DNA of 64,000 nt from Helcococcus ovis. GTDB lineage: Bacteria; Bacillota; Clostridia; Tissierellales; Peptoniphilaceae. The stretch covers positions 682,001-746,000 of the forward strand of contig NZ_CP119081.1 of assembly GCF_004524775.2 (NCBI RefSeq), read 5' to 3'. The notes under the pieces were generated by a model. That model made no database searches. It saw only the letters and a program-made list of their open reading frames with translations, and had not been told where the DNA came from. Shown here piece after piece: positions 35,326 to 44,046 of the stretch (the stretch's first letter is position 1; each line of letters begins with the position of its first letter). Position numbers and translations under genes: made by a program.

Positions 35326-37314
35326 ATGAAATTAAAAGATATAAAAGGAATAGGGCCAAAAAAAATTCAATATTTGCATGAAATGAATATTTTTAATGTT
35401 GATGATTTGATAAATTATTTACCTAGAAAATATGAAGATAGATCTAGATTGGTAGAAGTTGTAAATCTTACAAATGAAATGAAATCTTATTGTGAATTAA
35501 CTATTGATAAAATTAATAAAACATATTTTTATGGAAATAGGAAGTCAATATCAAGTGTTGAAGGATATGATAGAACCGGAAGGGTTAAAGTAATTTGGTA
35601 TAATGACAGATTTTCAATAAAAGCATTAAAATTTAATCAAAAATATAAATTTTTTGGATATTATGATTCGCAAAAAAAAGCTCTAATTAATCCTATTATT
35701 TCAAATATAGAAGATGACAGAATAGGTGGGATTACTCCCATCTATTCGCTTTTAAAAGGAATTTCACAGAAAGATTTTATTAAATATAAAGATTTTGTAT
35801 TTAAATCAGATTATTTTGTAAATGATTATCTTAAAGATTTGGAGTTAAGCAAATATAATTTAATTAGTTTAGTTGATACGCTTAGATATTTACATAAGCC
35901 AATATCAAATTTAAATTTATATAAAGCCATGTATAGTTATAATTTAAGAAATATTTTTTTAGATAAATTGTCTAATAAAATGTATTTTGAAAAGCAATTT
36001 GATAAATTTATTAAATTTAAGGATATAGACTTAAATCTTATATTTGAAAGCTTAAATTTTGATCTAACTAATTCTCAAAAAAATGCGATAAATCAAATAA
36101 AAGAAAATATGATTTCTGAAAAAAGAATGAATAGAATTGTTATAGGGGACGTAGGCTCCGGTAAAACTATAGTGGCAGTAATTTCAGCTATTATAGCTAT
36201 AAAAAGTGGATATCAGGTAGCATTTATGGCTCCCACAGAATTGCTGGCAAGACAACATTATGAAAATTATAAAAATTTTTTTGAAAAACAAAAAATTGAC
36301 TCAGCTTTATTAACAGGATCTTTTACATATTTACAAAAAAAAGAAATATATAATGAACTAATAAATAATAATATAAAAATAATTTTTGGGACACATAGCT
36401 TATTTCAAGAAAAAGTAAAATTTAATAATTTAGGATTAGTTATTATGGATGAACAGCAAAGATTTGGAGTATATCAAAGAAAAATGTTATCAGATAAGGG
36501 ATATTACCCTGATATGCTTTTATTGTCTGCAACGCCTATTCCAAGGACTATGGCATTAAGTTTATATAATAATTTAGATATTTCATACATTGATGAGTTG
36601 CCTAAAAATAGATTACCAATTAAATCATATCTTACAACGGTTTATCAAGAAATGAAATTTATGGATTTTGCATATAGACAAATTCTTGAAGGAAAACAGG
36701 TTTATGTAGTTGTATCTAGAGTTGAGGATGAAGATGATGAACTGGAATCTGTAGAAAGACTTTACAAAAAATTAAATAAATATTTTAATAATAAAGTAAA
36801 AATTAATATTTTGCATGGTAAAATGTCCGTAGAAGAAAAAAATATAAATCAAAGTAAATTCTTAAATAAAGAAATAGATATTTTAATAGCTACAAGTATT
36901 ATTGAAGTAGGAATTGATGTCCCAAATGCTAATACGATAATAATCTATGATGCAAATCAGTTTGGATTATCACAACTTCATCAAATGAGAGGTCGTGTAG
37001 GGCGTTCAAATATTCAATCATATTGTTTCTTTGTAATAAGAGATAAAAAATATTTAACTGAAAAATTAGAGTTTATTGCAAATAATAATGATGGTTTTTC
37101 AATTGCAAATAAGGATCTTGAAATTAGAGGCTCTGGAGATATTTATGGACAAAATCAATCAGGATTTATTGATTTAGACAATAGTTTTTATTTTAATGAA
37201 AAATTAATTAAAAATGCTGAAAAAATGATTGAAGATATGGAAAAAATAGGTGATGATTTGGAAAATATCATTGACAACAAAATAAAAAATTTAGAAAAAG
37301 TAATTTTAAATTGA
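35326..37314 (+). CDS. recG: ATP-dependent DNA helicase RecG
   Basis: RecG remodels stalled forks and recombination intermediates. The 662-residue protein has an N-terminal wedge/OB region (about 1-225). The helicase motor follows with Walker A GDVGSGKT at about 274-281, DEQQRFG as motif II, LLSATPIPRTM as motif III, and the second helicase domain with QMRGRVGRS. The TRG-like C-terminal end is slightly short (RecG is usually 670-690). The start lies 2 bp after fakA. Confidence 0.94.
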   Translation: MKLKDIKGIGPKKIQYLHEMNIFNVDDLINYLPRKYEDRSRLVEVVNLTNEMKSYCELTIDKINKTYFYGNRKSISSVEGYDRTGRVKVIWYNDRFSIKALKFNQKYKFFGYYDSQKKALINPIISNIEDDRIGGITPIYSLLKGISQKDFIKYKDFVFKSDYFVNDYLKDLELSKYNLISLVDTLRYLHKPISNLNLYKAMYSYNLRNIFLDKLSNKMYFEKQFDKFIKFKDIDLNLIFESLNFDLTNSQKNAINQIKENMISEKRMNRIVIGDVGSGKTIVAVISAIIAIKSGYQVAFMAPTELLARQHYENYKNFFEKQKIDSALLTGSFTYLQKKEIYNELINNNIKIIFGTHSLFQEKVKFNNLGLVIMDEQQRFGVYQRKMLSDKGYYPDMLLLSATPIPRTMALSLYNNLDISYIDELPKNRLPIKSYLTTVYQEMKFMDFAYRQILEGKQVYVVVSRVEDEDDELESVERLYKKLNKYFNNKVKINILHGKMSVEEKNINQSKFLNKEIDILIATSIIEVGIDVPNANTIIIYDANQFGLSQLHQMRGRVGRSNIQSYCFFVIRDKKYLTEKLEFIANNNDGFSIANKDLEIRGSGDIYGQNQSGFIDLDNSFYFNEKLIKNAEKMIEDMEKIGDDLENIIDNKIKNLEKVILN

Positions 37315-37320
37315 GGTATT

Positions 37321-37869
37321 ATGGCATTAAGAGTTATAACAGGTTTAAGAAAGGGGCACAAATTAAAGGGCCCAAAAGGTGAAAGCTCCCGTCCTACAGA
37401 AGATAGAATAAAAGAGGCGATATTTAATATTATTGGAAGTATTGAAGAAAATGAAGTTGTTCTTGATTTATTTGCATGTACAGGAAATATTGGTATTGAG
37501 TTTTTAAGCAGAGGTGCAAAAAAAGTTTATTTTTCAGAATGTGATAGATACAATTTATCATATATGGAAGATAATATTATTCATACAAAATTTGAAGATA
37601 AATCAGTAATATTAAGAGGTGATTTTAGAAAAAATTTAATGCAAATAAGAGAAAATATTGACTATGTTTATCTTGATCCACCATATAAATCTGATTTTTA
37701 CGAAAAGGCATTTGAATACATGATAGATAACGTTTATTTTAATAATTCGTTATTTATCGTAGAAATCGATAAAAATATAGATTTTTCTGAAATTTATGAT
37801 AAACTAGATTTAGTTTATGAAAAAAAATATGGCAGAAAATATATCAAATTTTATAGGGAGAAAGTATGA
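37321..37869 (+). CDS. rsmD: 16S rRNA (guanine966-N2)-methyltransferase RsmD
   Basis: RsmD methylates G966 of 16S rRNA (E. coli numbering). The 182-residue Rossmann methyltransferase has RVITGLRKGHKL and RPTEDRIKEAIFNI at the start, the SAM-binding FACTGNIGIE at 51-60, and the catalytic DPPY at 119-122. It is 6 bp after recG and overlaps coaD by 4 bp (the usual rsmD-coaD pair). Confidence 0.93.
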   Translation: MALRVITGLRKGHKLKGPKGESSRPTEDRIKEAIFNIIGSIEENEVVLDLFACTGNIGIEFLSRGAKKVYFSECDRYNLSYMEDNIIHTKFEDKSVILRGDFRKNLMQIRENIDYVYLDPPYKSDFYEKAFEYMIDNVYFNNSLFIVEIDKNIDFSEIYDKLDLVYEKKYGRKYIKFYREKV

Positions 37870-38342
37870 AAGTAGTTTATCCGGGAAGTTTTGACCCTGT
37901 TACTAATGGACATATAGATATAATAAAAAGGGCTGCTGGTCTTTTTGAAGAAGTTGTTGTATGCGTTTTAGTAAATAGTAAAAAAAATTATTTATTTAAT
38001 ATGGAAGAAAGAATTGAAATGTTAGAAGAATTATTGTATGATTATGATAACGTTAAAGTTTGTATGTATTCCGGATTATTGATTGATTTTGTTGAAAAAA
38101 ATAAAATTGATTCAATAATAAGAGGCATAAGAGCTATATCTGATTATGAATCTGAATTACAATTTGCTCAGATGAATAAATTTTATTCCAGAACAAATGT
38201 GGAAACTATTTTCATGGTTGCTGAGCCGGAGATGTCATATTTAAGCTCAAGCATCGTAAAAGAAATAGCGTCATTTAATGGTGATGTTTCAAGATTAGTG
38301 CCTAAAAATGTTGAAATTAAAATAAAACAAAAATTTAAATAG
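37866..38342 (+). CDS. coaD: Phosphopantetheine adenylyltransferase
   Basis: CoaD makes dephospho-CoA from phosphopantetheine and ATP, the penultimate step of CoA synthesis. The 158-residue protein has the nucleotidyltransferase motif GSFDPVTNGHIDI (TxGH type, His16), RGIRAISDYESELQ, and SSSIVKE near the C-terminus. The length is normal. Its ATG overlaps the rsmD stop by 4 bases. Confidence 0.96.
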   Translation: MKVVYPGSFDPVTNGHIDIIKRAAGLFEEVVVCVLVNSKKNYLFNMEERIEMLEELLYDYDNVKVCMYSGLLIDFVEKNKIDSIIRGIRAISDYESELQFAQMNKFYSRTNVETIFMVAEPEMSYLSSSIVKEIASFNGDVSRLVPKNVEIKIKQKFK

Positions 38343-38350
38343 GAGGAATG

Positions 38351-38824
38351 ATGAATATTTTATCATTAATAGAAGAATTAGAACAAATTATGGATGATGG
38401 TGGTTCGGTACCATTTTCAAAAAAAATAACAATTAATCCTGATGAAGTTTACGAAGTAATAAATGACTTGAGAGAATCAATTCCTCAGGAAATTAAAGAT
38501 GCTCAATGGGTAAATCAAGAAAGAGAAAGAATTTTGCAAGAAGCAAATTCTCAAGCCAGTGCAATAAAGGATAAAGCTAGAGAAGAAGTTGAAAGATCAT
38601 ATGAAGATGCTAATAGAAAATTGAGAGAATTAGTAAATCAAGATACTATTACAGTTGAAGCTAGAAAAGAAGCAGAAAAAATTATTGCTGAAGCTAAAGA
38701 AACAGCAAACACAATTGCTACAAATTCATTAGCATATGTAGATCAAATTCTAGCGAAAACATCTGATGAATTAAAGAATACATTAAGCACAATAGAAGAA
38801 AATAGATCACAATTAAAATATTAA
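38351..38824 (+). CDS. Coiled-coil protein of unknown role downstream of coaD
   Basis: The 157-residue product is strongly helical and charged: a short N-terminal segment with INPDEVYEVINDLRESIP, then a long coiled coil (about 55-155) rich in Glu, Lys and Ala. Such proteins sit after coaD in many clostridia and resemble DivIVA-like or ATP-synthase b-like coiled coils by composition, not clear homology. ATG 38351 is preferred over 38348 because AGGAGG (38341-38346) then has workable spacing. A terminator follows. Confidence 0.75.
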   Translation: MNILSLIEELEQIMDDGGSVPFSKKITINPDEVYEVINDLRESIPQEIKDAQWVNQERERILQEANSQASAIKDKAREEVERSYEDANRKLRELVNQDTITVEARKEAEKIIAEAKETANTIATNSLAYVDQILAKTSDELKNTLSTIEENRSQLKY

Positions 38825-38833
38825 TTGAATTTT

Positions 38834-38867
38834 AAGGATTAAAGATTAAATGTTTTTAATCCTTTTT
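38834..38867 (+). terminator. Intrinsic terminator
   Basis: AAGGATTAAA pairs with TTTAATCCTT, with TTT after it. It ends the asp23-to-coiled-coil operon before dus. Confidence 0.7.
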
Positions 38868-38890
38868 AAGTTGAATGGAAAGTAGAGAAT

Positions 38891-39874
38891 ATGAAAGAAA
38901 ATTTTTGGAAAGATTTACCTAAACCATTTTTTATCCTAGCACCAATGGAAGATGTAACAGATACAGTTTTCAGACATGTCGTTGCAAAAGCTGCTGCACC
39001 CGATGTCTTTTTTACTGAATTTACCGATACTAATTGTCTTCATAATGAAAAAGCTAGAAAGACATTAAGTGGTAGATTGCATTTTACTGATGATGAACAA
39101 CCCATTGTTGCACATATTTGGGGAGATATACCGGAAAATTTTGCCAAAATGGCAAAAGAACTAGCAAAAATGGGATATAAAGGTATTGATATTAATATGG
39201 GTTGTCCTGCTTTAAAAGTAGTAAAAAAAGGTAAAGGTTCAGGGCTTATAAAAAGACCTGATGTTGCTTCTAAAATCATACAAGCTGCAAAAGAAGGGGG
39301 ATTGCCTGTAAGCGTAAAAACCAGAATAGGATTTTTAGAAGTAGATGAATACAAAGAATGGATAAGTCACATTTTAAGACAGGATATAGTAAACTTATCC
39401 ATACATTTGCGTACAAGAAAAGAAATGTCCGATTTTGATGCACACTGGGAATTAATTCCGGAAATAAAAAAATTGAGAGATGAAATAGCTCCAAATACAT
39501 TATTAACAATTAATGGTGATATTCTGGATAGACAAGTGGGAATGCAATTAGCAGAAAAATATGGTGTTGATGGCATAATGATTGGTAGAGGTATATTTAG
39601 AAATATATTTGCGTTTGAAAAAGAAAAAAGACATCACAGCTATAAAGAATATATGGATTTATTCTATTATCATCTAGATTATTATGAAGAAATGATAAAA
39701 GTTGAGCCAAAGCTAAGTAAGGTGCTTAATAGATTATTTAAAACCTATATAAAAGATTTCGAGGGATCAAGACAACTTAGAGATACATTAGTTAGAACTA
39801 GAAGTATTGAAGAGGTACGTAAAGTTTTAGCTGAATTTCCTTTGATGAATGCAATAATGAATGAAGAGATTTGA
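38891..39874 (+). CDS. dus: tRNA-dihydrouridine synthase
   Basis: Dus is an FMN enzyme that reduces uridines in the tRNA D-loop. The 327-residue TIM-barrel has the N-terminal [14 protein letters not shown], the catalytic Cys in [25 protein letters not shown], and the FMN-phosphate site [12 protein letters not shown]. The type matches the group found in low-GC Gram-positives, whose exact target U is not deducible. It stands after a terminator with no clear operon partner. Confidence 0.93.
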   Translation: MKENFWKDLPKPFFILAPMEDVTDTVFRHVVAKAAAPDVFFTEFTDTNCLHNEKARKTLSGRLHFTDDEQPIVAHIWGDIPENFAKMAKELAKMGYKGIDINMGCPALKVVKKGKGSGLIKRPDVASKIIQAAKEGGLPVSVKTRIGFLEVDEYKEWISHILRQDIVNLSIHLRTRKEMSDFDAHWELIPEIKKLRDEIAPNTLLTINGDILDRQVGMQLAEKYGVDGIMIGRGIFRNIFAFEKEKRHHSYKEYMDLFYYHLDYYEEMIKVEPKLSKVLNRLFKTYIKDFEGSRQLRDTLVRTRSIEEVRKVLAEFPLMNAIMNEEI

Positions 39875-39928
39875 TATAAAATTAATTAAATATGTTATTA
39901 AATATAGACTGATAACCAATCCTTGTGC

Positions 39929-39954
39929 ATCCAATTTTTTTTGTTAAATTGGAT
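39929..39954. other. Hairpin downstream of dus, at the border of an IS-end remnant
   Basis: ATCCAATTT (39929-39937) pairs with AAATTGGAT (39946-39954) around an eight-base T-rich loop. No T-run follows; instead an IS-end sequence begins at 39955. Confidence 0.45.
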
Positions 39955-40042
39955 ATGTAAATAATTTTGTTTATCAGTCTATTACTGATTAAGATATATT
40001 GATATTTTTGAAAAATTTTATTTTGATCAAATATTTTATTTT
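39955..40042 (-). mobile_element. Solo right-end remnant of the IS256-type element
   Basis: About 88 bp match the complement of the right end of the IS at 4569-6099 (around 6008-6095) with only a few substitutions and one indel, in the opposite orientation. It contains the terminal repeat GTAAATAATTTTG and the following TATCAGTCTATTACTGAT. There is no transposase or left end. A 10-bp segment (39906-39915) is the complement of 39971-39980 within it. Confidence 0.7.
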
Positions 40043-40251
40043 CAGTTATTCCTTTTAGCTATTTAATAAATTTTTCTATTTAATATGAAATTGAATTGGA
40101 TTGAATAAAAAACATAATATTAATATTAATTGTGAAATAAAATTTATTATTTTAATTATATTAGCTTATTTTTAATTTTAAATTTGAAAAATTATTGTTT
40201 TTTTGTATTATATAATTAATTATAAAAGTTTGTAAACATTTTCGTTTAATA

Positions 40252-40371
40252 TTATTTTCTTTTAATAAAAAATTTATATATAAAATATATAATAGATATT
40301 ATTAAAATTATTGATATTATTTGAGCTGAAATTGTTAATAAATCTATTTTTGTTTTTATAATTTCTTCCAT
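40252..40371 (-). CDS. Small single-pass membrane protein (39 residues)
   Basis: The ATG at 40371 follows AAAGGTGTAAACA. The frame runs to TAA at 40252. The peptide begins MEEIIKTKIDLLTISAQ, continues with a strongly hydrophobic isoleucine-rich stretch and ends FIKRK with basic residues. Such a hydrophobic core and charged tail fit type I toxin-like or holin-like membrane peptides, though no antitoxin was identified. The AT-rich coding region and shortness make a chance ORF possible. Confidence 0.45.
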   Translation of the reverse strand: MEEIIKTKIDLLTISAQIISIILIISIIYFIYKFFIKRK

Positions 40372-40437
40372 TGTTTACACCTTTCATTTATACTGTATAT
40401 AAAATAACACAAAGGAGCAAAAAATGCAAAAAAGATA

Positions 40438-41097
40438 TTGAGTACATTATCATTGATTTTAGGTTTAAGTTTTTTATTTTTAATAAATATAAATAAAGTC
40501 AATGCTACTTCTGAAATTGACCAAATTAGAAAAAAATATAATTTAGTTCAAATCTCTAAAGATGATTTACCTAAAGGAATTGTTCCTATAAAGCTTAATA
40601 GTGAGCAAGAATTAAGTGAATATTTTGAAGAACAAAATAAAATTTTAAAAAATTCTATGATATTTATGGATAATATTAGTAAATTAAATTTATATGATTT
40701 AAGAAGTAATATTACTTTTAAATCTAGTAATAATTTACGAAATTCTCAAATAGTTATGAGTGCTAATATTCCTATTTTTATGAAAATTAATTTAATAGCT
40801 GATATTGATTATTATAGTAAAGGTTCATTTTCATCAATAGAACAAATAAATTTTTCGAAAATGTCATTAACGGGTTATACTATTTCTAATAGTCTTACAA
40901 ATGTTTCTACAAGTCATAAATTATATAATGATGGTTCAATTTTTGTTAGTGGAACTGCTAATTATAATACATATATTCTTTTACAAAATACTTTTAATAT
41001 TGATACAAGTTTAATTGTTATGAAATATAATTATGAATTTGGTAAAGGTTTTAGTAATAAAGTTCTTACTAAAAATGGTAAAAATATATTACCTTAA
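40438..41097 (+). CDS. Putative secreted protein with a frameshifted start
   Basis: The in-frame body (219 residues from TTG 40438) has a hydrophobic signal peptide (STLSLILGLSFLFLINI) and a mature part with LVQISKDDLPKGIVPIKL and a Ser/Asn-rich beta-like C-terminus. A perfect ribosome site (AAAGGAGC) precedes ATG 40424. That ATG leads into the body only if one A is added to the A6 run at 40428-40433. As written, it stops at once (TGA at 40439). So the gene is either phase-variable, recently broken or hit by a sequencing error. The family is not recognised. Confidence 0.6.
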   Translation: MSTLSLILGLSFLFLININKVNATSEIDQIRKKYNLVQISKDDLPKGIVPIKLNSEQELSEYFEEQNKILKNSMIFMDNISKLNLYDLRSNITFKSSNNLRNSQIVMSANIPIFMKINLIADIDYYSKGSFSSIEQINFSKMSLTGYTISNSLTNVSTSHKLYNDGSIFVSGTANYNTYILLQNTFNIDTSLIVMKYNYEFGKGFSNKVLTKNGKNILP

Positions 41098-41104
41098 AAA
41101 AGGA

Positions 41105-41149
41105 AGCTGTTATAAAATGAATAACATTTTTATCTATTTTATAACAGCT
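41105..41149 (-). terminator. Terminator between convergent genes
   Basis: AGCTGTTATAAAAT (41105-41118) pairs with ATTTTATAACAGCT (41136-41149). The T-run occurs in the minus-strand sense (TTCCTTTTTT), so it ends tmcAL transcripts and may work both ways. Confidence 0.65.
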
Positions 41150-41163
41150 CCTTAACTATACAA

Positions 41164-42336
41164 TTACTTTATATAAATTCTATTTTTAAAATTTTTATTT
41201 AGAATTTTAGTATTATTCAAATTTTGTAATTCATATGCTCTAATATCAATTTCAGCAAAATTCCTATTAACATCATCTAATGTTACATAATCAACTAGTT
41301 TATTCAATATTGTAAAATCAGTTAAATTTTTTAATTGATTTATTAAATCTCTACCTTTGTCATTAAATCCGATAGGTCTCAAATAGTTTATTTTATCAAG
41401 ATTTTTAATATCTACAACCTCAATTTCTAATAAATAATTTATAATAAATCTTTTCAATCTCGATTTTGAATATCTTTTATTATGAGATTTTTCAATCATA
41501 TCGGAGATTTTATCCGAATAATTTTTCTTTAATAGGTTTAACATACCGGGTTCAAATCCAGCAATAGATTCTCCTGTATTTTTTTCAATAAATGCTTTAT
41601 AATAAAAAATATTTGAGTATTCATCAATGTTGTGAAGATTTGTATTTTTTAATATTTCTATTAATTCGGCAGGTACATAATTTGAAACATCATAATTTTC
41701 TTTTATTAAATTTCTAATAGTTGTTGCTGATTGAAACTTGTATTTATCTAATTTCTCACTGTTGTAACCACCATCTTTTCTTTGAATAGGTAATATTTTA
41801 ATCTTACTATTTAATTTATTTAGTGTAAGTGCATAATTTAAAGCAAGTGTGTTATTTGGAGAAATTATTGAATGCGGAACATTTTTATCAATTTCATTAA
41901 TTGCTTCTAAATAAGCATTTTTGTATGAATAACCTTGTTTAATATATTTACCTTGTAGCTCAAATATTTTAGATTCGTTTTTGATTTTAAAATCAAGTAA
42001 TTTGTAAAAAGTTTCAGTATCATCTTCAATTCCAAATGAAATATAATCGATTAAACCTAATTCATTAAGAAGGAATGTTGTATAATATGAGAAATAATCA
42101 GCACTTTGTAGACTTATGATTGCTGGTATTTCAAATACAAGATCTACGCCACATTTTAATGCTGATCTTGCCTTATCAAATTTACCTATAATTGAAGGTT
42201 CACCTCTTTGAACAAATGATGTACTCATAAGTGCTATGATATTTGATTTTGGAAATTTTTGTTTAATTTTTTTTATTTGATGTAAATGTCCATTATGCAT
42301 AGGGTTGTATTCACATATTATTGCTATATTAATCAT
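41164..42336 (-). CDS. tmcAL: tRNA(Met) cytidine acetate ligase TmcAL (YlbM)
   Basis: TmcAL uses acetate and ATP to form acetyl-AMP and acetylates C34 of elongator tRNA-Met. The 390-residue protein has the nucleotidyltransferase start ICEYNPMHNGHLHQI with the HxGH motif, MSTSFVQRGEP, and KFDKARSALKCGVDLVFEIP. The length matches YlbM proteins. It is divergent from ackA, the acetate kinase gene, an arrangement common in clostridia that puts acetate-using enzymes side by side. The ribosome site (AGAGGTATATTCAAAT) is spaced rather far from the ATG. Confidence 0.9.
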   Translation of the reverse strand: MINIAIICEYNPMHNGHLHQIKKIKQKFPKSNIIALMSTSFVQRGEPSIIGKFDKARSALKCGVDLVFEIPAIISLQSADYFSYYTTFLLNELGLIDYISFGIEDDTETFYKLLDFKIKNESKIFELQGKYIKQGYSYKNAYLEAINEIDKNVPHSIISPNNTLALNYALTLNKLNSKIKILPIQRKDGGYNSEKLDKYKFQSATTIRNLIKENYDVSNYVPAELIEILKNTNLHNIDEYSNIFYYKAFIEKNTGESIAGFEPGMLNLLKKNYSDKISDMIEKSHNKRYSKSRLKRFIINYLLEIEVVDIKNLDKINYLRPIGFNDKGRDLINQLKNLTDFTILNKLVDYVTLDDVNRNFAEIDIRAYELQNLNNTKILNKNFKNRIYIK

Positions 42337-42341
42337 TTTAT

Positions 42342-42371
42342 TTGAATATACCTCTTAATTTTTGTTATAAT
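42342..42371 (+). promoter_or_regulatory. ackA promoter
   Basis: TTGAAT (42342-42347), 18-bp spacer, TATAAT (42366-42371). It lies in the divergent tmcAL-ackA gap. Confidence 0.55.
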
Positions 42372-42434
42372 AGTTCAGTAAATGTTATTTTAATTATAAC
42401 TTAAAAAGATATAAAAAAATAGATAGGGGATATT

Positions 42435-43628
42435 ATGGATATTTTAGTATTAAATAGTGGTAGTTCATCACTTAAATATCAATACCTAAATTCACAAACA
42501 GGTGAAGTTTACGGTAAGGGGTTAATAGAAAGAATTGGTATTTCAGGATCAAATATTGAACATAAAAAAGGTGATAGAAAAGTTGTTATAGAAAGAAATT
42601 TGCCATCACATAAAGAAGCTGTAAAATTATTATTTGAAGTTTTAACACATGAAGATTATGGTATCATTAAAAATATTGATGATATTAAGGCTATTGGGCA
42701 TAGAATTGTTCATGGTGGCTCAATTATTAATCCTAGATTAGTAGATGATGAAGCATTAGAAATTTTAGAAGACGCTATAAGATTTGCACCGTTACACAAC
42801 CCGGGAGCAATTCAAGGAATAAAAGGTGTTGAAGAAGTTGCACCGGGAAAACCAAATGTAATTTGTGTTGATACAGGATTCCATGCAACTATACCGGCGG
42901 AAAATGCTTTATATGCCATTCCTTATGAATACTATGAAAAAGATGCGATTAAGAGATATGGTGCTCATGGAACAAGTCATAAATATATAACACTTAAAGT
43001 TGCTGAAAAGTTAGGCAAAAAACCTGAAGAGGTAAATGTAATAACATGTCATTTAGGAAATGGTGCAAGTATTACAGCAGTTAAAAATGGACAATCATAT
43101 GACACATCAATGGGTCTTACACCATTAGAAGGTTTAGTAATGGGTACAAGAAGTGGAGATATTGATCCAGCTGTTGTGTTTAATATTGGAAAACAATATA
43201 ATCTTTCATATGATGAAATGGATACATTATTAAATAAAAAATCAGGTTTATTAGGAGTGAGTGGTGTGTCGTCTGACTTTAGAGATGTTTTATTAGCAAG
43301 TCAGGAAGGAAACGAAAGAGCAAAATTGGCACTAGATATGTTTATAAATAGAGCTAAAAAATATGTTGGATCATATTATGCTTTATTAGAAAGAGTTGAT
43401 GCTATTGCGTTTGCAGGAGGTATCGGAGAAAATTCAGATTATGCGAGAGAACATATTTTAGAAGGATTAGAAAACTTAGGCATCAAAGTTGATGTTGAAG
43501 CAAACAAAGGTGCTAGAGATGAAAAAGAAATTTCAGCTGAAGATTCAAAAGTTAAAGTATTTATCATTCCTACAAATGAAGAATTAATGATTGCTAGAGA
43601 AACACAAAATATAGTAGAAAATTTATAA
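42435..43628 (+). CDS. ackA: Acetate kinase
   Basis: AckA interconverts acetyl phosphate plus ADP and acetate plus ATP, a main ATP-yielding step of anaerobic fermentation. The 397-residue protein has VLNSGSSSLKYQ at the start, HRIVHGGS, the DTGFHATIP and YGAHGTSHKY blocks, GNGAS, and AGGIGEN near the C-terminus. The length is standard. The start follows AGGGG. No phosphotransacetylase gene is in the window. Confidence 0.97.
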   Translation: MDILVLNSGSSSLKYQYLNSQTGEVYGKGLIERIGISGSNIEHKKGDRKVVIERNLPSHKEAVKLLFEVLTHEDYGIIKNIDDIKAIGHRIVHGGSIINPRLVDDEALEILEDAIRFAPLHNPGAIQGIKGVEEVAPGKPNVICVDTGFHATIPAENALYAIPYEYYEKDAIKRYGAHGTSHKYITLKVAEKLGKKPEEVNVITCHLGNGASITAVKNGQSYDTSMGLTPLEGLVMGTRSGDIDPAVVFNIGKQYNLSYDEMDTLLNKKSGLLGVSGVSSDFRDVLLASQEGNERAKLALDMFINRAKKYVGSYYALLERVDAIAFAGGIGENSDYAREHILEGLENLGIKVDVEANKGARDEKEISAEDSKVKVFIIPTNEELMIARETQNIVENL

Positions 43629-43633
43629 AAATA

Positions 43634-43662
43634 TTGACATGTAGCTAAAATATATGTATAAT
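43634..43662 (+). promoter_or_regulatory. Strong sigma-A promoter for rpmF
   Basis: Perfect TTGACA (43634-43639), 17-bp spacer, perfect TATAAT (43657-43662), then AGGAGG before the ATG at 43722. This is one of the strongest promoter matches in the window. Confidence 0.85.
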
Positions 43663-43721
43663 ACTTATGTTATTCAAATGTATTTAAAATACTAATGTAA
43701 AAAGATCAAGGAGGTGTTCAC

Positions 43722-43910
43722 ATGGCAGTACCAAAGAGAAAAACATCTAAAGCTAAAACAGCATCAAGAAGAGCTTCTTCTTATAGATTAAATAAAGTAA
43801 ATTTTGTTGTTGATTCAGAAACAAATGAAGCAAGATTACCACATAGAGTAAGTCCATCAGGATATTATAATGGTAAAAAAATATTTGAAGTAGAAGAAAA
43901 TGAAGAATAA
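43722..43910 (+). CDS. rpmF: 50S ribosomal protein L32, cysteine-free form
   Basis: L32 is a small basic ribosomal protein. The 62-residue product begins MAVPKRKTSKAKTASRRAS and has LPHRVSPSGYYNGKKI. The four Cys of the zinc ribbon are absent, so it is the zinc-independent (C-minus) type. In many Bacillota a DUF177 (yceD) gene lies between ackA and rpmF. Here it is missing. The gene has its own strong promoter and terminator. Confidence 0.95.
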   Translation: MAVPKRKTSKAKTASRRASSYRLNKVNFVVDSETNEARLPHRVSPSGYYNGKKIFEVEENEE

Positions 43911-43943
43911 AATTCTTTTCAAAAAAATAATAATAAAATTATG

Positions 43944-43984
43944 TGATGTTATAAATTGATGACCATTTTATAACATCATTTTTT
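43944..43984 (+). terminator. Intrinsic terminator of rpmF
   Basis: TGATGTTATAAA (43944-43955) pairs with TTTATAACATCA (43967-43978), followed by TTTTTT. Confidence 0.8.
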
Positions 43985-44046
43985 ATTATATTTTAATATT
44001 TTTATAAATATGGTATTATATTATTATCAAATATAATGGAGATGAT

